DNA from: Gordoniibacillus chartarius
GTDB taxonomy: Bacteria > Bacillota > Bacilli > Paenibacillales > NBRC-103111
Assembly: GCF_042432825.1 (NCBI RefSeq)
Contig: NZ_JBHLWN010000031.1
Location: 337,057-401,056, forward strand
Reading direction: 5' to 3'
Length of the DNA stretch: 64,000 bases
The notes under the pieces were generated by a model. The model was not told the DNA's origin, ran no database searches, and saw only the letters and a list, made by a program, of their open reading frames with translations. How positions within the stretch are numbered: the stretch's first letter is position 1; every line of letters begins with the position of its first letter. Shown in pieces: positions 27,557 through 37,631 of this stretch. The position numbers and the translations under genes were made by a program.

Positions 27557-27593
27557 CAAAAAGAGGAAGGCCGCTCGAACCGAGCAGCCTCTG
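27557..27593 (-). terminator. Terminator of the secA2 surface operon
   Basis: AGAGG...CCGCTCG pairs with CGAGC...CCTCT around AAC, followed on the minus strand by TTTTTG. It separates the SLH gene from the downstream cadherin-repeat gene. The remaining 27450-27556 stretch presumably holds the promoter of that gene, but I see no convincing -35/-10 pair. Confidence 0.8.
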
Positions 27594-27610
27594 ACTATCC
27601 ATGATGTAAA

Positions 27611-29254
27611 CTAATTCATAAACTTAACGTATTGCAGCATCCGCTTGAGAATGGAAACTCCTTGAGCTCTCGTAGCCGATTCTTTCGCCGCAAACGACGT
27701 ATCCGTCATGCCTTGAATAATCCCTGCTGACACCGATTGTGCGGCAGCGTCCTTGGACCAATCCGCTATGTTGCTTTGGTCGACGAATGGATTCAGTACG
27801 GTGCGGTCTGCTTTAACCTCGGTGCCTGCGAACTTCATCGCTCTTGCAATCATGACCGCGAGCTGTTCGCGGGAAATGACCTCATTTGGACGGAAGGTGC
27901 CGTCTTCATATCCATTGATCAAATCAGCCTCTTGAGCGGCTCCGACGCTGCCTGCGAACCAATCGTCGGCCCGCACGTCCTTGAATCCCTCCGCCTTCCG
28001 CTGCTCAATGCCAAGCGCACGAACAAGAAGAGTGGCGAATTCTGCTCTGGTGATTTTGGAATCCGGCACAAAATGTTGATCATCCACGCCGCTCACAATC
28101 AATTTGCTGGCAAGCTGCTCAATATCCTTTTTAGCCCAATGGCCGGACAAATCATCGAACGTCTTGGAGCTTGTGATGATGGAATAAATGCTGTTACCTT
28201 TTCTCAGCATGGTGGCTTGATTGTTCTCAAACCACGTTGGTATTGGATACAGGGTCTTTGCCGTCGGATCGTACAGAACGCCTATAGACTTTTCGGCGTC
28301 AACCGGCTGAACCAGCGGCACGGAACGGGAAACGTAGGAAGCAAACGAGCTCAGCTCCTGGCGCTGGCCATTCGCGCCGGTTACATCCACCTTGAAATCA
28401 ACCGGTGAAACGATCATCGAGGCTCCCAGGCCGGAGGCCGTCTGTTCAGCCTGCGACGACACGTCCGGCTTGGCCTTCTCGATCGTAATTGTAATCACTG
28501 CGTCCTTCTCCGTTACCCCGAGAGTTTTAGCTAGAGTAGGCGCATCTACGTTGGTTGGCAGATTGTATTTGCCGATGTTGGTGTTGACTTGCAGAACGGA
28601 CGAAGGATTCTTCTCAGCCATCCGAGCTAAAAGCTCGAGCGTCAGTTCTGTTTTGATCGTATCACCGGTACCTTGTACGTCAACCGAAAATACCTTCGCC
28701 TGAGGACCCGAGCTCGTAACGATTTCGCTCAGTTTGGCTGAATCTACTTTGGCTGTAACAACGCCCTGCTGAACCGTTTCAATGACCGTTTCTGTGATGG
28801 GGACGATCTCAGACTGCGTGGTCGGTGTGGCCGGTTTGTCCGTATTGCCAGTTGTGGCACCACCTCCGCCACCGCCGCCTCCGCCGCCTCCGCCGCCACC
28901 GTTACTAGGAGCGGCAACAACGAAGGTTGCTTTGCTTACATCCGTAGCGGAACCGGCTACCGTCACGTACGAGCCTAGATCGGCGCCAGTCGGGATCGTG
29001 AACGTCTTCGTAAAGTTGCCGGAAGAATCCGTACTAGCTGTATCTATATAAAACACGGTGTTATTCGTACTATTAATGACTTTGATGATGACTTGCGGAT
29101 AAATCGAGTTGCCGGAAATGGTTAAACTGTTGCCGGGATTAACTTGCGTTTGGCTGACGTTTACCGTTACAGAAGCGTCGGCGTAAATGGTTGCGGACAT
29201 ACTGCCCCATACGATGGCCGCCGCTGAAACGATAGTTAACAGACGTTTCTTCAC
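27611..29254 (-). CDS. SLH-domain surface protein with poly-Gly hinge
   Basis: About 547 aa, exported. I place the start at the GTG at 29254, since GGGGGTGG lies eight bases upstream and the result (MKKRLLTIVSAAAIV) is a classical signal peptide; an ATG at 29272 lies within that ribosome site. An Ig-like domain (about 25-115) is followed by a run of 14 Gly, then a central domain of unknown type (about 145-355). Three C-terminal SLH domains (about 365-545) follow: DLSGHWAKKDIEQLASKLIV, FKDVRADDWFAGSVGAAQEA and a final WSKDAAAQS unit with ITRAEFATLLVRAL motifs. SLH domains bind pyruvylated secondary wall polymer, so this is a wall-bound protein. It is the last gene of the unit started by secA2 and may anchor or organise the giant repeat proteins. 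Confidence 0.85.
   Translation of the reverse strand: MKKRLLTIVSAAAIVWGSMSATIYADASVTVNVSQTQVNPGNSLTISGNSIYPQVIIKVINSTNNTVFYIDTASTDSSGNFTKTFTIPTGADLGSYVTVAGSATDVSKATFVVAAPSNGGGGGGGGGGGGGGATTGNTDKPATPTTQSEIVPITETVIETVQQGVVTAKVDSAKLSEIVTSSGPQAKVFSVDVQGTGDTIKTELTLELLARMAEKNPSSVLQVNTNIGKYNLPTNVDAPTLAKTLGVTEKDAVITITIEKAKPDVSSQAEQTASGLGASMIVSPVDFKVDVTGANGQRQELSSFASYVSRSVPLVQPVDAEKSIGVLYDPTAKTLYPIPTWFENNQATMLRKGNSIYSIITSSKTFDDLSGHWAKKDIEQLASKLIVSGVDDQHFVPDSKITRAEFATLLVRALGIEQRKAEGFKDVRADDWFAGSVGAAQEADLINGYEDGTFRPNEVISREQLAVMIARAMKFAGTEVKADRTVLNPFVDQSNIADWSKDAAAQSVSAGIIQGMTDTSFAAKESATRAQGVSILKRMLQYVKFMN
28862..28906 (-). repeat. Poly-Gly codon run
   Basis: CCGCCG/CCTCCG iterations encode the 14-residue glycine hinge of the SLH protein. 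Such runs can change length by slippage in triplets without a frameshift. Confidence 0.8.
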
Positions 29255-29281
29255 TCTTGCATCCACCCCCATGATGTGCGG

Positions 29282-29307
29282 CCAAATCCGGCGAGCACCG
29301 GATTTGG
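29282..29307. other. Perfect intergenic hairpin upstream of the SLH gene
   Basis: CCAAATCCGG (29282-29291) and CCGGATTTGG (29298-29307) form a perfect 10-bp stem with a 6-base loop. It lies between the giant repeat gene and the ribosome site of the SLH gene. No T run follows on the minus strand, so it is not a standard terminator. It may be an mRNA processing or stability element, or a weak attenuator. Confidence 0.6.
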
Positions 29308-29328
29308 TCGACTGTATTGCATTGTTTT

Positions 29329-32300
29329 TTAATTAGGTAATTTCGTTAATTCAACTTCATCAGCCAGCTGTGTGCCTACCGTACTATCCAAATTATTGAA
29401 GGAATCTAGGATCAAAACTTTGACTTTATGAGTTGAAACGTAAGCTTTATTAAAGAGTGCCGATACGGTTTGAGCAGTATCGCCTTTATATTCGAATACG
29501 ACAATGCTGTCCGGTGTAGTCCCGTTCATCAATTGGAACACGACATACTTGGTCTTGGTGTCGGATACGCCCGGTTTCGCCGATACCGTTACGGTCGCCT
29601 TGATGCCGCCGGTTGTTTCAAGCTTGGCGTCCTTAATCTCGTACGGCTTGCCGGACTCGGCAGCAAACGCCTTAGACGTCGGAGCACTCTCATCCAAACC
29701 GCTGTGGGTTACGGTCACCAAGATCGTTCCAGACTCTGCACCAAGCTGAGCAATCGTAACGGTTGCTTTTGCGGCGCCCGGAAGGACAGTTTGATTGCCA
29801 ATCAACGCCGAAGGGTTAACCGCATCCCGATAAACCTTAACCACATCGCCTGGATTCAGGTTAACAACTTCAACCGTGTCGGCCTGTCCGCTGGCATTGT
29901 TGATAACGGTAATATCGGATCCAGCTGGAGCCGGGCTGATGTCCTTTTTAATTACCGTCACCGTGAAAATTTTATCTTCATGAACCGTACCCTTCGTAAT
30001 TGTCGCCGTCAGCGTTACATCCTTGTTGCCCGCGCTGTTAGCCGGTCTGTTGACAACGCCGTTTGTTGCAATCAGCGCCGGGTCTGAGGATACCCATGTC
30101 ACTGCTGTGCCATCCCCGCCATCTGTAGGGAGGGTGATGTTCTTTGTTACGTCGTAACGGGTTTCTCCAGCGACGTAACCGATCTCCAGGCGTGCTTTCG
30201 CCCCACTGACTGCTTCCGCATCGGACAGAGCCGTTTGCTTCAGTACATTGACAGTAAATACCTTGTCGGAGGATATACCGTTCTTTGTAACCGTTGCGGT
30301 CAGCGTCACACGCGTATCACCTGTTGTAAACAAAGGACGGATTACGGTTCCGTCTGATTTGACAACTTCATTGTTACTTGAGGACCAGGTTACAGTCGTA
30401 CCGTCCGCCGATGTTGTAGGCAGTGTTAGGAGTTGCGTGACGCTTGCCGCACTATCGCCGACTGAGTATCCGATTTCCAGAGCTTCTTTACCGTTTGTTA
30501 ATGCCTCCGAATCGGATATAGATTTCTTGAGCACCTTGAGTACGAAGTCTTTGTATTCGGTAGCGCCATTCTTCGTAATTTCTGCCGTCAGAGTAACCAC
30601 AGCATTGCCGGCAGAGTGCGAAGGACGTTTCACAGTACCGTTCGCACCACTCACTTCGATAATATCAGTATTATCAGAAGTCCAGCTGATCGATGTACCG
30701 TCGGCTCCTGCAATCGGGAGAGTAATGTCTTGCGTTACACCCGAAGGAGAATCGCCAACCCCATAGGTGAGCTGCAGCGCCGACTTGGCGATGCTGACCG
30801 CTTCCGCATCGGTTTCAGGTTGCGCAAAGACTTGTACGACGAATACCTTCTGTAGTGGCGTTGCCGCTCCTTTGGTAATTGTCGCCGTGAGCTCAACCGC
30901 CGTGTTTCCTTCGACATGGGTCGGACGAGTGACTATCCCATTATTGGCAGAGATGGCAATCACACCGGTCTTATTCGAAGACCAAGTTATTGTCGTTCCA
31001 TCCACCCCTGTTGTAGGAAGGATCAAGTTATTTGTCACAGCAAACGCCGAATCTCCTGACGTATACCCGATTTCCAGCACGGACTTACCGTTTGCAATAG
31101 CTTCCTCATCGGTAATTGCATTTTTAATGACCTTGACTACAAACTCTTTAGTTAACGTAACGCCGTTCAGCGTTAAAGTGGCTGTCAGCGTAACCGCCTG
31201 ATCTCCCGTGGAATACGCCGGACGAGTAACTGTGCCATCAGCTGCGACTACGGCAGGATTGTCACTGCTCCAGGTAATCGCGGTACCGCCAGTGCCGGTC
31301 GGTAGAAGCATCAGGTCGCCTGTCACACTGTTGATTTTATCGCTTCCTGTGTAGCCGATTTCCAGCGCGTCCTTCGCGGATTGCAGCGCTCCTGTATTCA
31401 GACCGGCGTCCAGCGCGGTCTGGATGGCCGCCTTATCCGCATAGCCATCCGCCGGTTTGCCGTTATAAACGTAGCTCGCGGTGCTATCTTTGGCCGCATT
31501 GCTCAACAGATTGTAGACACTGAGGTCAAGCGCCAGTCCCGGTGCCTCCAAGGCGGTTCTCGTCGCTGCTGCATCAACAGCTTTATTAACATCGGCTTCA
31601 GGAGTCCTTGCTGTCACAGCGTTGTCAAAAGCAGTTTGGACGGCCGTCTTATCGGCAAAAGTCGTCGCCCTAGCAGCGAGAACAGCTGTCGCCGCTGCGT
31701 CCTTGTCGGCATTTTTCCAGCCTGAATATGCACCAAGCGTTAACGCAAGTCCCGCATCTTCAAGAGCTGCTCGCATTGTCGTTCCATTAGCGAGGTTGAC
31801 GTTGGCTACACCCTGACGTGCGGTAATAGCTGCGTTGAATGCATTTTGAACAGCTGCTGTGTCGGCATATCCATCCACAGGACGCGCTGTAAACACTTGA
31901 GAAACAACATCGCCCTGATCCACCGAAGTCCAAGCCGGATACGCCCCCAGAGTAAGATTCAGTGTCGCGTCTTCCAACGCCGACTTCATCGTTCCGGAAG
32001 TTGCCGTATTCACAGCCGCGACAGCAGCTCGCGCGTTCAGAACCTCATCGAACTTGTTTTGCAGCGACGCAAGGTCGACATAGCCTATCGACGGACGGTC
32101 AGCAAGTACTTGACTGGATACTGCCGCTTGATCCGACGCTGTCCAGCCTGCATAAGCACCTAGGTTCAAACCCAGCCCGCCATCTTCCAGGGCCGACTCC
32201 ATGGACGCCGCATCCGTTGACGAGTTCACGGCAGCCATCAGAGTTCGAGCCGCAATGGCGCTATCGAAGGCGGTTTGAATATCGGATTGCAGCACATACC

Positions 32301-35300
32301 CGTCTGTCGGCTTATTGGAAAGCACATCGGAGGCTACCGCCGCTTGGTCTGCAGCCGACCAGCCTGCATAAGCTCCAGGTATCAGGCTCAACGCCGGAGC
32401 TTCAAGCGCCGTCTCCATTGCAGCTGCGTCTGCTGCTGTGTTAACCGCAGCTACTGCGGAGCGAGCTGAAACCGCAGCATCAAAAGCCGATTGAATCGCA
32501 GCAACGTCTGCATATCCCATACCAGGACGACCAGCAAGCACTGCACTCGAAACCGCATCTTGGTCTGCATTCGCATACCCTGCATACGTCCCTAGGGTAA
32601 GATTGAGAGCCAAATCCTCTAAAGCGGTCTGCATGCTTGTTGCATCGGCTGCCGCATTCACTGCCGCTACCGCGCTTCTTGCGTTCACCGCATTGTTTAG
32701 AGCCGTTTGAACAGCTGCTGCGTCGGCAAAGCTGCCGGCTGCCAAAAGTACTGCATGTGCAACGGCAGTCTTATCGGCGGTCGAATAGCTGCTATAAGCG
32801 CCGAGTGACAACCCTAAAGTTACATCCTCAAGAGCCGTTTGCATATCTGTGTCTGTGGTCGCTGCATTGACATTGGCTACCGGAGTGCGGGTGGTCAATG
32901 CCGAATTGAACGCAGCTTGGATTGCAGTAAAATCAGCGTAGCCGGAGCCAATGCCGGCGATAACGGCGTTTGCTGCATAATCTTTATCTGTGCTTGTCCA
33001 GCCGGCATACGCGCCCAGATTCAGTCCGAGCCCTGCATCCTCAAGGGCCGATCTCATGTCGGCTGCTGCAGAGGCGATATTCACTTTCGCTACATACTGG
33101 CGCGCCGCAACTGCCGCATCGAAAGCGGTTTGGATGGCATTGACGTCGACATAGCCGGTACCCGGGCGTCCATTTAAAACGTCAGTCGCAATAGCATTCT
33201 TGTCGGCGACCGTCCATCCGGTGTATGCCCCATGAGTCAGACCGAGCGCTACGTTTTCCAAAGCCGTTTTCATGTCACTGCCGGTCGAAGCATTGTTGAC
33301 TGCTGCCATTGGCGCGTCGGCAGAAATGGCGCTGTTGAGCGCCAATTGAATGCCGGCGGCATCAGCAAACCCCGTTACAGGGCGGTTCGTAAAGAGCAAT
33401 TCGTTCACGTTGTTTTTATCCGCAGTGGAAAGCGCATTGTACGCAGTTAAATCCAACGCAAGGGAAACATTCGTAATGGCGGAACCGATTGCTGCTGCAG
33501 AAGCGGCCGTGTTGACAGCCGATACTGGTCCTCTATTCGTAATCGCAGTTCCAAGTTCCGCTTGTACGGCAGTGTCGTCCGCATAGCCGCCTATAGGGCG
33601 ATCGGAAACAACTTCAGCCGCAATTGCATCTTTGTCTGCATCCGTCAATCCGGAATAACCAGTCAGATCCAGTGCTAAGGTCCCGTCCTCAAGTGCCGTG
33701 CGCATTGCGGACGCTGAACCCGCAGCGTTAACATTGGCCATTGGAGTGCGGGCGGTGAGCGCCGAATTAAATTCCGTTTGTATTGCAGGCTGATCCGCAT
33801 ATCCGTCGGTAGGACGATTTGCCAACAACGTTGCTGCTACAAAATCTTTATCTGCTGTTGAATAAGCTGAGTAAGCCCCTAACGCAAGTCCTAAAACAGG
33901 ATCTTCAAGAGCGGTTGTCATCACGCTGTTGCTGCCGGCAGCATTTACCGCAGCAACGGCCGAACGAGCGGTAATAGCGTTATCGAACACAGTCTGAATC
34001 GCTGCCGTATCCGCATAACCGTCAGCAGGACGGCCAGCGAAAACTGCCGAAGCGACATACTTCATATCTTCGGTTGCATAGCCGGCGTATGCACCTAAAT
34101 TCAGTCCTAGCCCTGCATCTTCCAATGCCGTCTTCATTGCTGCATCAGATGCCGCCGTGTTTACCGCCGCCACATAAGAACGATTCGTTACAGCCGTGTC
34201 AAACGCCCCTTGTACGGCTGCTATATCTGCGAATCCGCTGCCCCTGGCTGCTCTTACCGCTGCTGCAACAGCCGATTTGTCGCTAGTTGCATACGCGGGA
34301 TACGCTGAACCAAGGTTTAACCCCAGCGCCACGTCTTCGAGCGCCGCTTGCATGGCCGCATCGGTAGCTGTACCATTCACAGCTGCAATATACTGCCTTG
34401 CAGCAATAGCGTTATTAAAAGCGGTTTGGATAGACGCTTGATCGGCAAATCCACTGCCTCTATTCGCCATAACATGATCTGCGACAGCGTCTTGGTCCGC
34501 TGCTCCCCATGTGGAATATGCGCCCAATACCATAGCTAATGTCGGGTCGGTCAGCGCCGTATTCATCGCCGTCGCCGTCGCAGCAACATTCACGTTCTGA
34601 ATCGCTACCGCCATGTCGAATGCCGATTGAACCGCTGCTGCGTCCGGGTAGCCGCCAACAGGACGGGCATTTAGCACCCAATTCGCCACAGCCAATCTGT
34701 CCGCACCGCCAAATGCTGTGTAGGCAGCGCCTAGAGTCAAGCCTAACCCGCTATCTTCAAGTGCTGTCTGCATTAAAGCGTCGGATGAAGCAGCATTAAT
34801 ATTGGCCATTGGGGCCACCGCAGTAAGAGCTGCGTCAAATGCCGATTGAATAGAGGCGCTATCTACGAAGCCGCTTGGCAAGCGAGACGCCATGACAATG
34901 GCCGCTACGGCCGTTTTATCTGCAGTTGACCAAGTGCTATACATTCCCAAGTTAAGGGCAAGGGCAACGTCTTCAAGCGCAGTTTGCATATCCGATACCG
35001 TCGCAGCTACGTTCACATTAGCCACAGGCGTACGAGCCGCAAGCGCTGTATCAAACCCGGTTTGAACGGCAGCTTGGTCAACATATCCGGTACCCGGACG
35101 TCCGGCAAGCACATCCGCCGAAACGGCAGTCTTATCGGCTGCAGTCCAGGTGGTATATACCCCCAGCGTCAATGCAAGCGTACCATCTTCCAATGCTGTT
35201 TGCATTTGTGTTGCATCTGCTGCAATATTCACCGCCGCAACAGGGATGCGGTTCGCGACAGCTGTATCAAACGCGTTTTGAATGGCCGCAAGATCAGCGT

Positions 35301-37593
35301 ATCCGTTCGCCGTACGTGCAGCAAATATTTCGGCGGCCACAGCTGCGCGATCCGCGTTAGACCACGTAGGATAGGCAGAGCCCAGATTAAGGCCAAGAGG
35401 AGCATCTTCCAGAGCAACTTGGATAGCCGTGGCATCGGCGGCAGTGTTTACGGCAGCAACCGGTGTACGCACAGTCAAAGCAGCATCAAAGGCTCCCTGA
35501 ATGGCGGCTTGGTCCACATAACCGGATACCGGTCGATTTACCCGCACGATATGCGCAATATCATCTTTGTCGGCATCAGTCCAGGTGGCATAGGCCCCAA
35601 GCGTAAGCCCGGTCAAAGCTTCCAGAGCCGTCCGCATGCTTATATCGTCCGAAGCAATGTTGATGTTGCTGACTTCGGTACGGAGACCAACTTCCGTATC
35701 CAAAGCCGCCTGCACGGCCGCTTTGTCGACATAGCCTGTCCCAGGACGGGCTGTCAGCACTCCGGTAGAAACCGCCTGCTTATCGGCTGATGTCCAATTA
35801 GTGTAAGTAGTCAAGTTCAATGACAGCGAGACCGATTCCAAAGCGGCTTGAATCGCTGCAGCGTCCGGGGCGATATTCACATTAGCCACTGGTGTCCGAA
35901 CCGTAACAGCCGTGTCAAATGCCGCTTGAACCGAGGCAAGATCTGCATAGCCGGTACCCGGCTTCGCTGCAAAAACCGCTGCTGCGACTGCAGCTTTGTC
36001 AGCAGTAATCCAGCTGGAATATACCCCCAGACTCAGCCCCAGTGACCCTGCTTCCAGTGCGGCTTGGGTAGCTGCAGCATCTGCAGCTATGTTGATATTC
36101 GCAACGTCCGTACGCGCAGTAACGGCATTGTCAAATGCGGTTTGAACTGCGGCTGCATCAACATATCCCGTTGAAGGACGGTTCGCCACAACGTCAGCCG
36201 CTACTGCAGCTTGGTCAGCCGTAGTCCATGCAGGATACGAGGCCCCCAAATTTAAACCAAGCGCCACATCTTCAAGCGCCGCCTCTGCAGCCGCAGCAGT
36301 AGCCGCCTTGTTGACGGCTGCCATCGGTGCATTGGTTGCAATGGCACTATCTAGCGCCGTCTGAATAGCCGCCTTATCGGCATAGCCACCGCCGACTCCG
36401 GCTCTTACCAAATCCGCTACCGCATTGCGGTCTGCCTTCAGCAAAGCGTTATAAACCGTAAGATTCAGCCCCAGGACAGGCGATGTAATCGCCGTATGAG
36501 TGGAGGTGGTGTCATAGGACGTATTAACCGCCTCAACCGCGATCACGAGTCGTTCGTTCGCAATGATCGGAGTAAATGCCGCTTGAATATCGCTCTGACG
36601 TGCATATGCACCGTTCGCGGTGCGGTGTGCCAAGAGGGCGGCAGCAACATTCATTTTATGGGACGCAGAGAACGAATAATACAGCGTTAAATCCAGACCC
36701 AGCTCAGGCGCTTCCAAAGCAGACCTCATTGCGGTCGCATCAGCAGTCGAGTTCACATTGTCTACATATGGTTTAAACGCCTCATATTGGGTGCGGTCGG
36801 TTACGAGCAGGTTCAACTGCGTTTGAATGGCCGTCTTGTCGGCATAGCCTGCTCCGCGATTGGCCAGCATAGCGTCGACGACTGCATCCTTGCCGTCCGA
36901 GCTCAGGTTTTGATAGGAAGTAAGAATCAGACCAAGGTACGTATCCTCCAGTGCCGCTTTCATCGAGGCGCGGTCGGAGGCATTGTTCACCGCAGCCAGG
37001 TAGCGGGCATTGATCTGGTCCGTTACTGCGTTGTTGAGAGCGGTTTGAATATCGTTTTTCGTACCGAAAGCACCATGAGCTGTCCGATAATCAAGCACAC
37101 GTCCTGCGGCGAGTGTCTTCTCCGGTCCCGTCAGGTTGTCGTAGGAAGTAAGAATAAGTCCCAGCTCGTAATCCTCAAGCGCTGTCTGCATATCCGCATT
37201 GCTGGAAGCGCTATTCACCGCATTGATTGCACTCTGCAAAACTTCAGCGTTCTGCTCTACGGCAGTCTCATCGTTCAGCTTCACTTGAAGGGCTGTAACA
37301 TCCGCATACGGTGCGCTTCCTACTAATTTTGTTGCTACATTCGTTTGTCCGGCAGAGCTTAAAGCGGTATAGAACGTCAAATTCAAGCCGAGCTCAGGCG
37401 CCGATATAGCGGCCTGCATATCTGCGGCTGTTGCAGCCGAGTTGACCGCAGCCAAAGCGCTGGCCACATCGGCGCTTGCGATGCCGGCGGGAATGACGGA
37501 TACAACCGATGAAGCGGCCAAGGTTGCCGACAATACTTTGGAAAGGCCCTTGCTTATCGTCTTATTGGGAGTTTCTTTTTTATTCTTGGACAT
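29329..37593 (-). CDS. Giant 2754-aa exported protein with 28 Ala-rich repeats and five Ig-like modules
   Basis: A 2754-aa exported protein. The long N-terminal signal has a Lys-rich start (MSKNKKETPNKTISKG) then KVLSATLAASSVVSVIP. Residues about 46-2070 hold 28 tandem units of about 72 aa, counted by eye. The consensus contains AVN-A, MQTALED--LGL-LGAY, W---DK-AVA--V, RP--GYAD--AIQ-AFD and AV-AR. The Ala content and spacing suggest a helical repeat; I do not recognise the family. Residues about 2071-2550 are five Ig-like modules of the 'aBig' type (LEIGY, TTITWSS, GTVTRPT, VTLTATITK), also found in the nucleotidase at 2428-9861. A C-terminal beta domain follows. No SLH, LPXTG or membrane tail is present. 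It lies 38 bases after the 139-aa gene in the secA2 unit and is the likely main cargo of that SecA. Role: surface layer, fibre or adhesin, by inference. Confidence 0.8.
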   Translation of the reverse strand: MSKNKKETPNKTISKGLSKVLSATLAASSVVSVIPAGIASADVASALAAVNSAATAADMQAAISAPELGLNLTFYTALSSAGQTNVATKLVGSAPYADVTALQVKLNDETAVEQNAEVLQSAINAVNSASSNADMQTALEDYELGLILTSYDNLTGPEKTLAAGRVLDYRTAHGAFGTKNDIQTALNNAVTDQINARYLAAVNNASDRASMKAALEDTYLGLILTSYQNLSSDGKDAVVDAMLANRGAGYADKTAIQTQLNLLVTDRTQYEAFKPYVDNVNSTADATAMRSALEAPELGLDLTLYYSFSASHKMNVAAALLAHRTANGAYARQSDIQAAFTPIIANERLVIAVEAVNTSYDTTSTHTAITSPVLGLNLTVYNALLKADRNAVADLVRAGVGGGYADKAAIQTALDSAIATNAPMAAVNKAATAAAAEAALEDVALGLNLGASYPAWTTADQAAVAADVVANRPSTGYVDAAAVQTAFDNAVTARTDVANINIAADAAATQAALEAGSLGLSLGVYSSWITADKAAVAAAVFAAKPGTGYADLASVQAAFDTAVTVRTPVANVNIAPDAAAIQAALESVSLSLNLTTYTNWTSADKQAVSTGVLTARPGTGYVDKAAVQAALDTEVGLRTEVSNINIASDDISMRTALEALTGLTLGAYATWTDADKDDIAHIVRVNRPVSGYVDQAAIQGAFDAALTVRTPVAAVNTAADATAIQVALEDAPLGLNLGSAYPTWSNADRAAVAAEIFAARTANGYADLAAIQNAFDTAVANRIPVAAVNIAADATQMQTALEDGTLALTLGVYTTWTAADKTAVSADVLAGRPGTGYVDQAAVQTGFDTALAARTPVANVNVAATVSDMQTALEDVALALNLGMYSTWSTADKTAVAAIVMASRLPSGFVDSASIQSAFDAALTAVAPMANINAASSDALMQTALEDSGLGLTLGAAYTAFGGADRLAVANWVLNARPVGGYPDAAAVQSAFDMAVAIQNVNVAATATAMNTALTDPTLAMVLGAYSTWGAADQDAVADHVMANRGSGFADQASIQTAFNNAIAARQYIAAVNGTATDAAMQAALEDVALGLNLGSAYPAYATSDKSAVAAAVRAARGSGFADIAAVQGAFDTAVTNRSYVAAVNTAASDAAMKTALEDAGLGLNLGAYAGYATEDMKYVASAVFAGRPADGYADTAAIQTVFDNAITARSAVAAVNAAGSNSVMTTALEDPVLGLALGAYSAYSTADKDFVAATLLANRPTDGYADQPAIQTEFNSALTARTPMANVNAAGSASAMRTALEDGTLALDLTGYSGLTDADKDAIAAEVVSDRPIGGYADDTAVQAELGTAITNRGPVSAVNTAASAAAIGSAITNVSLALDLTAYNALSTADKNNVNELLFTNRPVTGFADAAGIQLALNSAISADAPMAAVNNASTGSDMKTALENVALGLTHGAYTGWTVADKNAIATDVLNGRPGTGYVDVNAIQTAFDAAVAARQYVAKVNIASAAADMRSALEDAGLGLNLGAYAGWTSTDKDYAANAVIAGIGSGYADFTAIQAAFNSALTTRTPVANVNAATTDTDMQTALEDVTLGLSLGAYSSYSTADKTAVAHAVLLAAGSFADAAAVQTALNNAVNARSAVAAVNAAADATSMQTALEDLALNLTLGTYAGYANADQDAVSSAVLAGRPGMGYADVAAIQSAFDAAVSARSAVAAVNTAADAAAMETALEAPALSLIPGAYAGWSAADQAAVASDVLSNKPTDGYVLQSDIQTAFDSAIAARTLMAAVNSSTDAASMESALEDGGLGLNLGAYAGWTASDQAAVSSQVLADRPSIGYVDLASLQNKFDEVLNARAAVAAVNTATSGTMKSALEDATLNLTLGAYPAWTSVDQGDVVSQVFTARPVDGYADTAAVQNAFNAAITARQGVANVNLANGTTMRAALEDAGLALTLGAYSGWKNADKDAAATAVLAARATTFADKTAVQTAFDNAVTARTPEADVNKAVDAAATRTALEAPGLALDLSVYNLLSNAAKDSTASYVYNGKPADGYADKAAIQTALDAGLNTGALQSAKDALEIGYTGSDKINSVTGDLMLLPTGTGGTAITWSSDNPAVVAADGTVTRPAYSTGDQAVTLTATLTLNGVTLTKEFVVKVIKNAITDEEAIANGKSVLEIGYTSGDSAFAVTNNLILPTTGVDGTTITWSSNKTGVIAISANNGIVTRPTHVEGNTAVELTATITKGAATPLQKVFVVQVFAQPETDAEAVSIAKSALQLTYGVGDSPSGVTQDITLPIAGADGTSISWTSDNTDIIEVSGANGTVKRPSHSAGNAVVTLTAEITKNGATEYKDFVLKVLKKSISDSEALTNGKEALEIGYSVGDSAASVTQLLTLPTTSADGTTVTWSSSNNEVVKSDGTVIRPLFTTGDTRVTLTATVTKNGISSDKVFTVNVLKQTALSDAEAVSGAKARLEIGYVAGETRYDVTKNITLPTDGGDGTAVTWVSSDPALIATNGVVNRPANSAGNKDVTLTATITKGTVHEDKIFTVTVIKKDISPAPAGSDITVINNASGQADTVEVVNLNPGDVVKVYRDAVNPSALIGNQTVLPGAAKATVTIAQLGAESGTILVTVTHSGLDESAPTSKAFAAESGKPYEIKDAKLETTGGIKATVTVSAKPGVSDTKTKYVVFQLMNGTTPDSIVVFEYKGDTAQTVSALFNKAYVSTHKVKVLILDSFNNLDSTVGTQLADEVELTKLPN
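29942..31383 (-). repeat. Five tandem Ig-like (aBig-type) modules
   Basis: Five units of about 96 codons at the C-terminal side of the giant protein, each with A---LEIGY, an IT(W)SS core, a V-RP turn and an LTATITK strand. The start and end were judged by eye. Confidence 0.8.
31384..37458 (-). repeat. 28 tandem copies of a ~217-bp unit (72-aa repeat)
   Basis: The units are clear in protein and moderately similar in DNA. The first five are more diverged and several are longer; units 6-27 are more uniform, with GYAD/GYVD, AFD and AAVN or ANVN junctions. This suggests expansion of the central block by unequal recombination. Confidence 0.85.
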
Positions 37594-37631
37594 TTCGTAA
37601 CCTCTCTTTGTCTCGGAAGTGTTCGGAACGT

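Noticed and set aside
31384..37458. Regular DNA periodicity that could be taken for a CRISPR array
   Set aside because: The period is about 217 bp, all units are in one open frame and there are no short identical repeats with unique spacers.
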